In this document: positions 1 through 11,629 of the stretch, in pieces | How positions within the stretch are numbered: the stretch's first letter is position 1 | Layout of the letters: each line of letters begins with the position of its first letter | NCBI GenBank assembly: GCA_023213395.1 | Contig: CM041465.1 | Coordinates: 81,971,741-82,035,740, forward strand | Direction: 5' to 3' | DNA from: Cycas panzhihuaensis | Lineage: Eukaryota > Cycadophyta | Length of the DNA: 64,000 bases | Notes under the pieces: generated by a model | Seen by the model: only the letters and a program-made list of their open reading frames with translations | What the model was told of the DNA's origin: nothing | The model's database searches: none | Position numbers and translations under genes: made by a program

Positions 1-930
1 GTTGAGGCAACTTAGTTGTTCTTTGACCATGTATGGTAGAATTTTAGCTTGCCTTATTCGATCACTTTAGATCGAGACATTTGATTCCTTTCATCATTTT
101 GGAAGATACTATGGGAGATGATGGATACTAAATTGAAGAGGAGTACAAGTTTCCATCCTCTAATAGATAGACAAATCAAAGTAGCAAATAGAACTTTAGT
201 ACATTTGTTGAGAGGATACAATTCCAAGCATCTAAAGACTTGGGATGAATCATTGGCATTTCTACAATTTGCACTTAACAGGGTAATGCATGCATCATAC
301 TTTAAAGTACCTTTTAAAGTTTATTTGGGATACTTACCTCAAAGTCCATTTAACTGAGAGTTTTCTATGTAAGATAAGGAAGTATCTGCCAAAGAGAAGG
401 AGAGACATGACAAGGCTTTAAAATACTTGGAGAAGATCAAATGAGTTCACAGAGAAACACATGATCAACTCTTAAGGACTCAATAAAAGTATAAGTAAAG
501 ACATGACAAACATAGGCAAGAGTGTACTTTTTAATAAGGAAATTTAGTATGGTTATACTTAAGTAAGGAGAGGTTGAAAGGAGGAGGCAAGAAACTCAAA
601 CCTATAAGGTATGGACCATTGAAGATTTTGAGAAAAGTAGGTGGCAATGCTTTCCAACTTCATCATCCACCTTATATGTAAATATATTTAGTAGTAAATG
701 CTAAATATTTAAAACTCTTTGAGCCCTCCATGCTATATGAGGAGTAGGACTAGTTCACTTTACCTTTAGTTGATGACTTATATTTAGAAATTAAGGAGCC
801 TCTCAAGGAGGATTATATATTGGAGAGAAAATCCACCAAAAAAGGATATAAGACATATGAATCTTTTAAGATTGGAGTAGCAAGACAGTTGCCTAGTAAG
901 GCCAAGTGGTTTAGTAGATAATAAGGGGAA
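1..930 (+). pseudogene. Ty3/gypsy integrase and pol 3' tail, degenerate
   Basis: This is the last third of a Ty3/gypsy polyprotein: the second half of the integrase catalytic core and the C-terminal tail. The integrase inserts retroelement cDNA into chromosomes. The first 117 bases read as the end of the core with stops. The clearest open part, 118-357, contains NRTLVHLLRGYNSKH and YLGYLPQSPF, a strongly patterned gypsy integrase segment. The Glu of the DDE triad expected just before NRTL is replaced (KVANRTL where relatives have TEVVNRTL). From 590 a segment with KKLKPIRYGP and LRKVGGNAF is the usual integrase C-terminal domain. Several in-frame stops make it non-functional. The same lineage recurs on the minus strand at 19,330-23,245. 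The upstream part lies outside the window. Confidence 0.85.
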
Positions 931-1026
931 CAATACTTCCTCTATCTTAAATTCTAATCCAAATAAGAGTTTGTTAGTTTCTAGGGAAGAGGAGACATGA
1001 TCTAAGAGGATCTACCATATGTCTAC

Positions 1027-1038
1027 AAGAAGAGAAAA
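1027..1038 (+). other. Polypurine tract
   Basis: A run of twelve purines (AAGAAGAGAAAA) lies directly against the TGTTAG start of the LTR. This is where the plus-strand primer for retroelement cDNA synthesis is expected. The position is what supports the call. Confidence 0.6.
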
Positions 1039-1891
1039 TGTTAGGCATTGTCACAACTGAAACAAACAATGTCAAATGGTGTCAAACTAATATGAAATTT
1101 TATGGAAAGGAATAAAATACATTGTACTACATGTATGCAAAATATGGGGTTCAAAAAATATCATTTGATTAGATGGTATGCCTTGTTTTATAGAAAATAA
1201 CTCCCACAGGATAATAGAAAAATAACAAATATATACTATTTTAAATCATTGAAAATAGGTCTAAATGATATCCAAATGAGCTAAAATTTTGAGGATGTAA
1301 GTGGGACATCTATACCTACAAGTGTACAAAATTTGAGATTAATTGGGAGTTGTTAGCCCTAGGTGCCAAGCTATAACATTTTAGAATTGCATAAATACCA
1401 CTTGGATAACATGCATTTTGGTTATTAGTGGTTTTACTTGCATGAATGCCATATGGTAAATATATATTTTGGTTTCCTTCCTATACATTAAGCCATCTTT
1501 AGCTCATTTAAAATGTTGGAGACTTGGTTCTTATGTGCGAGAGACACTTGAATTGCCAGTAACATTGACGAAGCACTTAGAAGGTGTTAGAGACCATAGA
1601 GGAGGCGAATATCAGCACTTCAAGCATCCATTTTGGAGAGTGGGAGTTTCATTGAAGGAGTCTTGGGAAGTTCGAGGCCCCTTGTGGTATTATTATATTA
1701 TTCTTCATTGTATCTTACATATCCTTTGCTAGTTATTTTTTCTCCACCATTAAATGGAGGTTTTTCTAGCTTAATAAAAGTATTATTATTCTTCTTACCT
1801 TGGAGTAATGGCAACTGTGTATGAGTTAGTGTAGAGCATCCTTTTATGGGCTCATTTTTTTATTGATGTTATTGGAAATTTTACACTAACA
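1039..1891 (+). repeat. 3' LTR of the first Ty3/gypsy element
   Basis: An 853-bp segment begins TGTTAG, immediately after a polypurine tract, and ends CTAACA, giving a perfect 6-bp terminal inverted repeat of the kind retroviral integrases recognise. It follows the integrase tail at the expected distance. An AATAAA at 1,773-1,778 inside a pyrimidine-rich 3' part fits the R/U5 polyadenylation region. The 5' LTR is outside the window, so target-site duplication and LTR identity cannot be checked. Confidence 0.7.
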
Positions 1892-2802
1892 TCCTAGAAT
1901 ATCAATGAAAAAGATTGGTAATTAATTTCTTCCTCAATCGCTTAGATTTATATACCTTAGTACGTAGGCTACAAGAAGGTATAAGACCCTCATAAGTTGT
2001 TGACCTGCCTACGCTAGAGTTATGCCTAGTGACAGATCTAGCAATGATGGCTTAACAACTAAAGGTACTCATCCTCTTCAGGTCTAGCTTTGGTCTCCAA
2101 ACTCTAGAAAAGATAAGTTTTCACCTCGATGCGTGACCTAATACACCTAATAGCTAATGATGTTTCTCATTCAATATAGTAGGCCAAAGACATGTGTGTG
2201 GTAGTAACTTTAGGGCTCCTAACCATTCCCCTTGTAAGGCTAAAAAATAGCGAGTTCTGTTAGGAGTTAATCTTGTTTAATGTGAAAAATATATTTTATT
2301 ATGGTCTTGCTTAGCAAATAAGGTTCCTTCTTAATCAATTAATAAAAATAACTTGATAACAAAATGAAAGATATTTCTCTTTAAATGAAATCAATGTAAG
2401 ATTAATGTACATTTTCGAATGAAATATATATGTAAAACAAGCAAACTTTCAAAATGATATAAATAAGCCCTAAAATAGTATAAAATAAAAAAGAAATAAA
2501 ATAGCCTTTGAATGAGCTTATAAACATGCAATAAGATGCACTCTAATTGAAATTTGAAATGCAATAGAGGAATCGAGTTGATCTTTAGAATAAACTTTAA
2601 TAAAAAGATAAGATGATCAATAAATGATGATCAAAGTAAGCCTAATATGAGCTTTAACACCAAGATGAATAAGCTAAAGATGAATTTAAAACTAAATGAG
2701 CAATAAATATACTTTATATAAGTAAAAACATATCCTTGAATATACTTTGAAATATGCTTTAAATTGATGTAAGTTCACCCTTAAATGCACAAAATAAGCT
2801 TG
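1892..2802. other. Unassigned AT-rich spacer between two LTR elements
   Basis: I see no readable protein, RNA gene or repeat boundary here. The second half (about 2,300-2,800) is A-rich with scattered short reading frames and looks like decayed transposon or intergenic DNA. Confidence 0.5.
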
Positions 2803-5800
2803 TGTTTCCCAGCTACCGGGATTGGATATGGATGAATTAGTTTAAGTAAGTGTAGGTATGTGTCTAGACTCACTTTCGTTGGCTTTAGGATGCTATGAGG
2901 TTGTTGATGGATCTACATTGCATGTTGATTAGATTGCATGATCATTATACATCGCTTGCCTATTTACTTATGTTGCATCTTAACACTTTAGCCTATGTCA
3001 ACACGGAATATGCATCTCATGGCATTTTATGACCCTCTGCCATGTCTCCATAATGTCTCCAAGCACTTTTGGCTTCTATAGCATGTTCTTTATTACTCCT
3101 TAGTGTGACGTGATCTCTAACATTCTATTTAAGCTTGGTTATCACCCATGTTCACCATTTGTCTCCCTTTGGGGCCTTATTGACACCTTTTTCTTATTCA
3201 TCATGGCCCCTCTATGTCCTATAGCTCCTCTTAGTACCTTAGAATTGTATTATTGTCCTTTCAGGATCTAGGACCCCCTATTTTAGGGAGCCTTTCGGGC
3301 TTTCCCTTCTTTGTTTTCTGTTAGTCTTGTTTGTAACGTTATAAATTCTGTGGTACCATTGCAAACTTCATAGCAGTGAAGTTTTCCACAAGGACTGCTC
3401 AAAATCACTTTTGTCAGCTACGAACAATTTCATATTAAATGTAAAATTGAAATGTGGAATTGGGTTATTTCCCACCTAGGGCAAGCCCTAAACACCTGTT
3501 GATCTAGGGTTGGGTTTAAAAACCCAAATATTCCCTCATTTCTTCCTTCTTCTTCCTCCACATCTCAAGGGAAAAATTTTGAAACGAAGTTCTCACTTAT
3601 TACACCTATCCTCCACTCCTACCATAATCTCCCTCAAGGCAAAACCCTAAGTTGTAGGTTTGTTGCAACGAGATTTAGGATAAATCTTCACTGTAAGTAC
3701 TCCACCAAGCCTCAAGCATCAAGTTTATTGCAGGTTATGCTTCCTCTTTTTGCCATTGCAGGAGCTCTTTTCCGCCTTCTAAGAAAACCTCTTCCCACCA
3801 ACATACAAGTTAGATCTACCTCGGATCTTCCTTACTGTATGTATAGTCCTATATATTCCTCTTCTCATTCAGGATAAAGGTTTCTTTACTTGTTTTTTCC
3901 ATTTGTTGTGTGAAGTCGCCCTTCATTTCTTCATTCCGAGAGACAAACCCTCCTCTTCACTAGCTTGTTTCCCTTCTACCTTAAAGTTTCTCTCAGGTTC
4001 ACCCAAGGAAGTAGAGAGAAAAGTAACCACGAAGAAACAAAAGAGTTTTAGGCAGGGTTCCATACCCTTTTGTCATATCCTCAAGGGAATCCCCCTACTC
4101 TCTGCTCCATTTCTTCTCCCAATACCTCCCTTGGTCACCTAGAAACCTTTGGGATAGGGAACTTTCTTAATTGCAGTGTTAGAAGCACCTTGCTACACCT
4201 ACAACTAGCCATCATAGACCTCCATAAAACCTAGTTTAGCAGTAGCTCTTTTGGTTCACATAACCTTAGCCTCACTTTTACAAATATTAAAAGAGTTGCA
4301 CATTGCAACTTTTGCAAGTTTTGCAACTTTTACAATCTTTTTTACAACACATTTTTCATATACAAAACTTGTTGCCTTCTCTACCATTAGATGATCTTGG
4401 CCCTTTTGATTAGTTGCTTGTGTGTTTGAGCACATGGAGAGATCCCATTGGAGGGTTAGCCATTCTGAGGCTACCCATCTCTCTCACTTTCACCCCACTT
4501 TCCCGCAATCATCAGATCACTATGTATACATGATAAGAAATACTAACATTGCTTGGTTTACTTGTTTAAAGGACGTTTCTATCGGATTACTTTTCCTTGT
4601 TTCTTCCTTTTGAAAAGCATAGATATATGTACACACTTTCTCCCATGCATGTTTAGTGCCCCTTGGGAAAGTATAAGTAGTTTGTCATGTAAGTACCATA
4701 TGCTTCAGAGTAAATAAAGACCTTCATTACAAGTACGCCTATTATTCTCCTTATTATTTTAATAACTTAAAATTTTAATATAAGCAATTATTTCTTTTCC
4801 TTCAGTTCTTTTGCATTCAGATATTGGGGAAGGTAAGGAAACCCAATCGATGTTCCTTTCACCATATCGCTAGACAAGGTACGTGATGGATGAGTGTGGA
4901 TCATGAAGAAAGTGAAGAGGCCTCTACATTGACTGTCTCTCTGGTTTTCAGGTGCACTACTTTCATACTATCCTCTCGCTCATACCTTTCTCTACATTTT
5001 ACTCCCAAAAGAAGAAAAGAAAAGATTAAAAGAAAGAATAGTTTTGTATTTCATTACTTGTTACATGACTTGCTTGGTCATATAGGGAAAGGGTAATTAT
5101 TTTTTACAAATAGGAGCCTCTTTCCACTAGTTGCATCTTTACCCCCTCTTCCTTAACTTAAACTCTCACTCTCACTTGGGTTTGAGTGTGATAGGTTATG
5201 AGTTCTTCTACCCCCATCCTATCTTCTTTGACATTCCATTGGGTTGACTTGCATTAGCACTTACATCCTTGTCCTATGCTTCCTGCTTGCCTGCTTCCTT
5301 TTATGCTTATAAAAAATAAGGAGAGGGAGGCTAGGATTTAGGAAAAGAGAGAGAGTTATTGATTTGGTATGCTTTTTTTACTTGAGTATGGAATATAAAT
5401 AATGACAACTCATACTACCATACCATTTCATTATATAACAAAAACAAAGAAATAAAGTATGTTGCTCTATCCCCTACACCTAACTATCCATTTTAGGTGT
5501 ATGCACCTTAGAGGCACTCCTCCTTAAGGTCTTCCTCCCCCTTTTGGGTAAAGGCCCACCTTCCCTCACCTCTACTTAGACGTTAGCCTCTTTTAGCCCA
5601 ACTTCCCCTTCTCTTCCATACTACTAGGCACTCGCTACTTGCTCATAGTTGCTTCCTCTTTAGGTTAGGACCTACCTCACTTATTCCCTCTCCTTAGGAA
5701 GGGTGTATCCCATTTATATCCTCCTTCCTTGGCTATCTAAGACAATAGGGTCCTTTTTTAGGCTACTCAGTAAATCGAGGAAGTCCCTCTCTTGCCCATC

Positions 5801-5875
5801 TCAAATCAAGAAGGTTCTTACCTTGAGGGGAAGTTTATGTGCCATTTGCAGGTCCTCGAACCTGCATTCCAATAT
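2803..5875 (+). repeat. 5' LTR of OTA-type Ty3/gypsy element (copy A)
   Basis: The left end TGTTTCCCAGCTACCGGG matches TGTTTTCGGGCTACCGGG at 62,604, where the same sequence starts abruptly inside a tandem repeat, so this is a real element boundary. Similarity to the 62,604 copy continues to about 4,100, and to the inverted copy at 13,441-15,795 from about 3,690 to 6,020. The right end is set by a primer-binding-like sequence near 5,877. An LTR of about 3 kb fits the long LTRs of Ogre/TAT/Athila elements. Open frames inside it show no recognisable protein. The exact 3' boundary is uncertain by tens of bases. Confidence 0.7.
4672..4718 (+). promoter_or_regulatory. Possible LTR core promoter and polyadenylation signal
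   Basis: A TATA-like TATAAGTAG at 4,672-4,680 is followed by AATAAA at 4,713-4,718 inside the OTA LTR. TATA box then polyadenylation signal is the usual order across a plant LTR U3/R junction. The spacing is short and neither signal was tested against the other copies, so this is tentative. Confidence 0.3.
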
Positions 5876-5876
5876 A

Positions 5877-5898
5877 GGGACACCCTTTGTGGGTAATC
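5877..5898 (+). other. Degenerate primer-binding-like site of copy A
   Basis: GGACACCCTTTGTGGGTAAT aligns with the reverse complement of 13,571-13,598 (GATGCCGTTTATAGGTGTTC). Both resemble the GGCGCCGTTTGTGGG-type primer-binding sites common in OTA elements. It marks the LTR/leader border. The priming tRNA cannot be named from such decayed sites. Confidence 0.35.
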
Positions 5899-6606
5899 AT
5901 TTCTCTTGCTCCCATAAATACTTTAGCCATAAGATTATTGATTGTATGGGCCTGATCTCTTTATATCTAGTGACCCCTAGAGGTATGCTTTCACTGGTGA
6001 CAATAATGGGAACTCCTCGGTAAGGGGTCTATCATATTCCCTTTTATGTTAATACTACTTCTCCTTCAGTAACCCTCCACGATTCATTGGTCAGACCCCA
6101 ATGTCTATCATCCTATTATCCTATTTTCTTCTAACCCTTAAGAGAGACTTGTATGCGATGATTATTTCATCATTTACAAGGTCTCTCTCCTTCGTTAGAA
6201 GATTCTCTTGACTATCTCCTTTCATTGCTAGATTCTGAATCAACCATAGAGGGATTTCATTGGATTAGGCATACTACACCTATGTTTTTGAATCTCATCA
6301 ACCTTCTACGTCCTTCTAGGGGGCCACCTAAGAGGGTGAGGACCATATCTTCTACTTTGGTGACCAAGAGCACCCATAGGTCCATCACCTTTCCACTCAT
6401 GAAGTGGAAGTGTCTTCTCCCATAGGATATCACCATCTTGGTGATAACACCCATGAGGACCACCTTGTGGGGTTCGCTTCATATGAGGATCATTCAACCT
6501 CATATAAGCAAGTGGATACCCCTCCCACGAATGTGGTGGAAGCACTTAATCAATGCTTCCAAGTAGCTAGCCTCCAACCATATCCTAAATGGATGGATAG
6601 CATTTT
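5899..6606 (+). other. Untranslated leader of the OTA element
   Basis: This lies between the primer-binding-like site and the first gag-like codons. Its first 120 bases are also present, inverted, around 13,441-13,560. Beyond 6,020 I find no counterpart in the window. The short overlapping ORFs on both strands are not convincing as proteins. Confidence 0.45.
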
Positions 6607-8300
6607 GTGAAGTATAGTAGTCCCTCCTCCACATCCACACCTTCACATTCATTCCATTCAACTCCTCTGCCCATAATAGGGGCATCCCTTGTTGTGTCTT
6701 ATTCCTCTTGTGGACTGCATTCCTTAGGGACCACCCGAGGTATACCCACTTCCCAACTCAGGTTGAGTATGCCTCCTTCTAGCCAAGAGACTACACCCCA
6801 ACCAACCATAGTCTATATACCTCTCATTAGATCTAGGGAACCTACATATCCCCCTACTTCAGGCCACGTAGGGCAAATTCCCACGTACTCCCAAAATCAA
6901 CCTAGAGATTCCTACCTCTACGTGCCCCTCAGATATACTTCCCAACCATGGGGGCATGGTAAGGGGAATCCTCTCCCTGTCTACATGGTGGAACCCTTGC
7001 ATCCATATGGTGTTGCACCACCCATGTGTGGCTCATATGGGCAAAATCTAGTTCCACACCCATCTATCTTGTTTTCTCATACTTCTTCTTATGTGGTGCC
7101 TTCACAAGGAGGACAATCCACTCTTTAAGGTACCCTTTCTCAAGCCCCCTTTCAACAAGGGGCATACCCTCAAGGGGGGATGGGTCCTTTTTACCCATCT
7201 GCTTCTTTCCCAATCCCTTCACATTCGAGATTGGTTCCTTTCCACAAAGCAGAAGGAAGTTCAGATCTCCTTTCGAGCCAAGTTTCCAAAGGAGGATTTG
7301 GGTGTCCCTGCCCACCTCCTCCTTCATCTTCTATTGACCCTATAATCCAACCAAGGTCTCGTCCCTTCATGGACTATAGGTTAACTGTTTTATCCATTGA
7401 GGCACTAAGAACTAACTTACCACCTCACCCTCCTAAGATACACAAGTTTGATGGGACCTCCTCTCAAGACCTAATGGAACATGTTAGAAGCTTCTCTATG
7501 GCGTGCATTAACTATTTGCTATATAATCACACTCTAATAAAGCTTTTCCCACATTCTCTTCAAGGTAATGCCCTCAGATAGTTCTATCACCTTCCTTCAC
7601 ACTCCATCCACTTATTCTAGCAACTTGTTGATAAGTTTGTTAATTATTTTGATGTTGCTCATCCTTTTGAGAGTGGAATAAAGGCTCTCTTGTCCCTCAA
7701 GCAAGGTCATAATAAAATAAATCATGACTTTGTGAGACATCTCCATAATCTTCTCCACTCCACGAAGGTAACTCTACACGAGGAGTTAACGAGGGATCCT
7801 TTTGTCAATGCTCTTTGCCTTGAAGTCCATGTTGAAGTCCTCAAGATAAGGGTAATAACCAAATGCTTGGCTCGAGGCCATAAGATCTAAGGGTCTCAAG
7901 AAGCCTCTTAGGTTGTCACAATGATGTGAGGCACCCCCTCTGTCCCTCCATACCAAGACCCAATAACCTCCTAGGTCTTCATCTCATTTGATAGAGAGGA
8001 CCATGGACCCCTTGATTTTCGCTATACATTCTTTTACGTATACGATGAAGGAACTTAAACTCCAAGCACCTTCATCACCTATCTCCTATAAATCTGATCA
8101 TCAAGCCTCTCCAACTTAACCTCTTAAGAGTGGTAATACCCAAGCTTCTCAAGTAAGGAAGGCAGACCCTTCCTTGAGAAAGAAGTAGTGTTCCATTCAT
8201 GGGGAGTGCTTTTATGAGGACTCATAATGTAGGGCACATCATCCAAAATCCACCTCGCATCGCGACTTCTCCCTCAAATGAGCATCCAGGCCAAATCTAG
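6607..8300 (+). pseudogene. OTA-type Gag, degenerate
   Basis: Gag forms the virus-like particle of the retrotransposon. Reading frame 1 runs from 6,607 through a Ser/Pro/Tyr-rich N-terminal region with one TAA at 7,126, then into a Retrotrans_gag domain. HKFDGTSSQDLMEHVRSFSM is at about 7,440-7,500, followed by YHLPSHSIH, QLVDKFVNYFD and LLSLKQGHNKI to about 7,720 and TKVTLHEEL near 7,780. A zinc-knuckle-like stretch (CSIHGECF...C.AHH) lies near 8,190-8,240. At least four stops interrupt it. The proline-rich leader followed by this gag pattern is typical of plant TAT/Athila elements. It is followed by protease in the normal gag-pol order. Confidence 0.75.
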
Positions 8301-8689
8301 ACCAACCTATTTATGAGGATCCTTTCCCCAAATATGAGGAATAGGATCCTCATATCTAACAAAAATAGAATCGAAATAGGGGAAGATCCCCTAACTGTCT
8401 CCCTACATAAGCCAAGGGAAAAGGGCTGAGGAACTATTCTTCATCTTCTGATTCCTGCCTTCAAACTCCTTCTCCCTCTCAAACTTGAAACAAGGGAAGG
8501 AGAGTCACCTAAATGCTTGAGACCATACCTTTATACACATTGACCCTATCCCAAGTAGCTAAAGAAGCGATAGGTGCTTCTTCTTCTTCTCATCCTGATC
8601 CTCCATTAGAGAATCCTCCTTCAGAGATCTTGTTACTTCCCAAGATTATCCTTGTTTACCCTGCTCATTGTCATTTTCGAAGGCTGCTT

Positions 8690-9285
8690 CCCCAACCTAC
8701 CACGAAGGGGAATCCCTTCTCTATCATTGATGAGCTTTACACTATGGCTGTAGGAATATCCACGATGGACGTCTTAAGAAGCTATCTAGAGTAACACACT
8801 CTCCTCCTAGAAACTTTAGGGTTAGTTATTAATTTTGTTCACACCTTGGGTGTTTCCATAAGCTATGAACATATCATCTCGTTCAGCCTTAAAGATATCC
8901 CTCCTACTGGCGAAAGGGAATGCCAACGGTATTGCCTTTTTACTATATCCATAGACATACTTGAATGTACTCTTCAAAGAACTATTGTAGATAATAGTTC
9001 TTCTGTCAACACTATGATTTTGTGAATCATGCAAGAGTTGGGCATAGTATCTCCCGATCCTGTCCCATGGTGTTGTCAATGCTATAATGGTAGTGATAAA
9101 ATACCCTTAGGATCCATTTCTATTCCTCTTACTCTCAAGGATAAAACTGTCCTTACTAATATTGTAGTCCTTAATGTAAACATAGATTATAATCTTTTAT
9201 TAGGACATCCATGGCTTGACCATATGGGAGCCATGTGTTCATCCCATTGGAGCAACTCAAATTCATCCACGAAGGGTGAATGAAG
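8690..9285 (+). pseudogene. OTA-type aspartic protease, degenerate
   Basis: Retroelement proteases cleave the Gag-Pol polyprotein. NPFSIIDELYTM near 8,715 is the conserved segment ahead of the protease. VHTLGVSISYEH and FSLKDIPPTGE lie around 8,840-8,920. The active-site loop is VDNSSSVNTM near 8,990; relatives have VDNGSS here, so the second Gly of the D-x-G motif reads Ser. The flap-distal motif YNLLLGHPWLDHMGA is at about 9,190-9,235. There is an in-frame stop just after the active site, and a second stop near 8,793. The order after Gag and before RT is standard. Confidence 0.7.
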
Positions 9286-10002
9286 GTTGTTTCTCAGGAG
9301 CCTCCTCTCACCAAATAATCACATCAATCCTGTCAAGCGGTTCATGACCAAGCGAAGGGCAACAAAAGCCCATCTACCCATGTTTTTGCTTATTTTATTG
9401 ATATTCCTATTACATCTTGTCCAGAAGAAGATCCTTCTCTTTCTCCCTTTAACCTTATCCGTTTTGCCCCTAGTGTGGGGAGTTATGGGTACCTCATTAT
9501 GCTAAGCGATGATGAGTCCAACAGTGAGGATGATGACCTCCCTCATCCCATATCCTTCCTAAACACTAGTAAGGGGCGCTCCCTTTGTTTTAGGTCCCAA
9601 CCTGAAGCCTCTTTCATTTAGGAGTTTAGTCCTCCTCCTAAGTCACTTATCATTACTCCCATCTCTCATGTGACTTCCCATCTTGCCTCATCTTTCACCT
9701 CATCACGCTCCTCGAGTGATGAGGTAAGGGAACATGCTATCATCTATCATAGGAGATCTCCCTCTAACTCTTCCAAAGACTCTCTTGACTATGTTGAGTG
9801 GTGTATCAATCACTATGATCTTGCCACTCCTCCTACTCCTCATTTCTCGCCTTCTCCAAGTATAACTATCCATGGAATAGATTGCTTTAAGAATGACGAG
9901 ACACTATTAAAGAACCTAGCGGGCTCTGTGCCCAACCTCCCTCCTAGTCACCATAAACTTGGTTACTAGAAGATTCTAGCCTTTAGGTCACCCTTAGATG
10001 AC
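9286..10002 (+). other. Protease to RT linker of the OTA element
   Basis: Here the pol frame is broken into short pieces (9,287-9,505 and 9,670-9,969) that look low-complexity and Ser/Pro-rich. I recognise no domain. By position it is the variable linker between protease and reverse transcriptase. Confidence 0.4.
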
Positions 10003-10855
10003 CTAATTCTACCTTCCTCTTCTTCGCCCTTTCCTATTGACCAAGCCCCCTTTCACTTCGAGGAAGTGAATGTTGTGTGCATATGGGCAACTAAGGACAT
10101 CATCCTTGCTCCTAATAAGGTCATTAAGATAGGAGCAGAGTGTTCTCATAAATAAATGAAGGAATACACCTTTCTTTCTTAGGAGTTTTATGATGTCTTT
10201 GTATGGGATTACACTGACATGAAGGGAATAAACCCTTCCATTATCACCCATAACTTAACTACCATTCTAAGAACTCGCCCCATGTGGTAAATGCAGTGCC
10301 CCTTACATCCTAAACTTTTAGCTACCATGAAGATGGAAGTTGAGAAACTCCTGGATGTAGGTTTAATCTCCTCCATCAATTACCCTAAGCAGATATCAAA
10401 CATCATACCCATTACTAAAAGGAATGGGATGATTCAGATATGTGTTGATTTTTGCGACATTAACAATGCATGTCCTGAAGATAACTTTCCTTTACCTTTC
10501 ATTAACCAAATCATTGATTGAACCAGTGGATTCAAAGTCATGTCCTTAATGGATAGCTTCTTTGGGTATAACCAGATCCAGATTTCTCCTGAAGACTGTC
10601 ACAAAATGGCCTTCACTACTCCTCGGGGTACTTTTACTAATAAAGTGATGCCCTTTGGCCTGAAAAATATGAGCAACACTTACCAAAGGGTGATGCAATT
10701 TATCTTCCATGACCTCATAAACAAAACCTTTGAGGTTTTCATGGATGACATGATGGGTCTTTCATACATAAGGGCCCACCATCCTAACGATTTGTGAGCC
10801 ATCTTTACTAGGTATCATAAATATCATGTGAGATTAACCCTCTAAAATGTGTGTT
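10003..10855 (+). pseudogene. OTA-type reverse transcriptase, degenerate
   Basis: RNA-directed DNA polymerase domain of the Ty3/gypsy element. FYDVFVWDYTDMKG (about 10,190) is the approach to the RT. ITKRNGMIQICVDFCDIN and ACPEDNFPLPFINQIID follow (10,410-10,521), then MSLMDSFFGYNQIQISPED, carrying the first catalytic Asp, at 10,540. VMPFGLKNMSNTYQRVMQFI ends in FEVFMDDMMG near 10,730, where the usual YVDD reads FMDD with both Asp retained. Stops occur at 10,521 (Asp or Ala codon in relatives) and 10,797. The D-FPLP-INQ and IFHDLI-KT patterns fit OTA rather than chromovirus RTs. A second copy of the 3' end begins at 15,805. Confidence 0.85.
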
Positions 10856-10859
10856 TACT

Positions 10860-11620
10860 GTAACAGTTGACAAACTCCTTGGTTTTCTTGTTTTAAAACA
10901 AGGAATCTAGATTGATCCTAATAAATTTAAGGGCATCCTTGACATGTCTCCTCCCAAGACTCAATGATAAATTAAGTTATTTTTGGGTAGATTAGGCTTC
11001 CTCAGGCATTTTTTTAAAAACTTTGCCATAAACGCTAAACACCTCGCTAACTTATTGAAGAATAGAGATCCTTCCATGTGGTCTCCAAAGGCCTAGGAAG
11101 CTTTCGAAGAGCTCAAGAAAGCCTTGGCTTCCACCTTAATTTTGGTGCCTCCCCTCTTCGATCGACCCTTTATCCTTTATACTTTAGCTATTAATGAGTC
11201 CTTAGGGGCTATGCTCACCCAAGAAGATGACTTAATAACTGAGAGGGTCATCTACTTTATCAGTCATACCTTAGTTATTGTTCAGTTTAACTACACCCCT
11301 ACTGAGAAGGAATGCCTCACCTTGGTACATGCCACCAAGAAATCTAGGCATTACTAAGTGATCATTCAATCCAATCCCTTGAGGTACCTCTTAACCTGAT
11401 TCGACCTGACATGTAGGATCAGTAAGTGGGCCATCCTCCTCCAAGAATTTGACCTCCAAATCATTAATAGGAAGTTAGAGAAAGGGATGGTGGTTGTCAA
11501 ATAACTAGTTGACGCCCCCATCCATAACTCTTCAAACATTCTTGTTGATGATTCTCCACCAAATGAGCCTATCATTTTCATTCAAAACTCATACCTCCAC
11601 CCATTGACTGATAGTTAATG
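10860..11620 (+). pseudogene. OTA-type RNase H region, degenerate
   Basis: This region degrades template RNA in the parent element. FLGRLGFLRHFF near 10,980 is the RT connection. SLGAMLTQEDDLITERVIYF (about 11,200-11,260) and TPTEKECLTLVHATKKSRHY (to 11,357) form the RNase H core. The active-site E of the EKEC segment is present. NPLRYLLT near 11,380 and AILLQEFDLQIINRK near 11,430 complete it. The stops are few here, and it is roughly 90 percent identical by eye to 16,100-16,700. Confidence 0.8.
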
Positions 11621-11629
11621 GTATGAGGA

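Noticed and set aside
6257-7345. Several overlapping ORFs on both strands around the OTA leader and gag start
   Set aside because: Only frame 1 continues into a recognisable Gag domain; the others are shadows in Pro/Ser-rich sequence.
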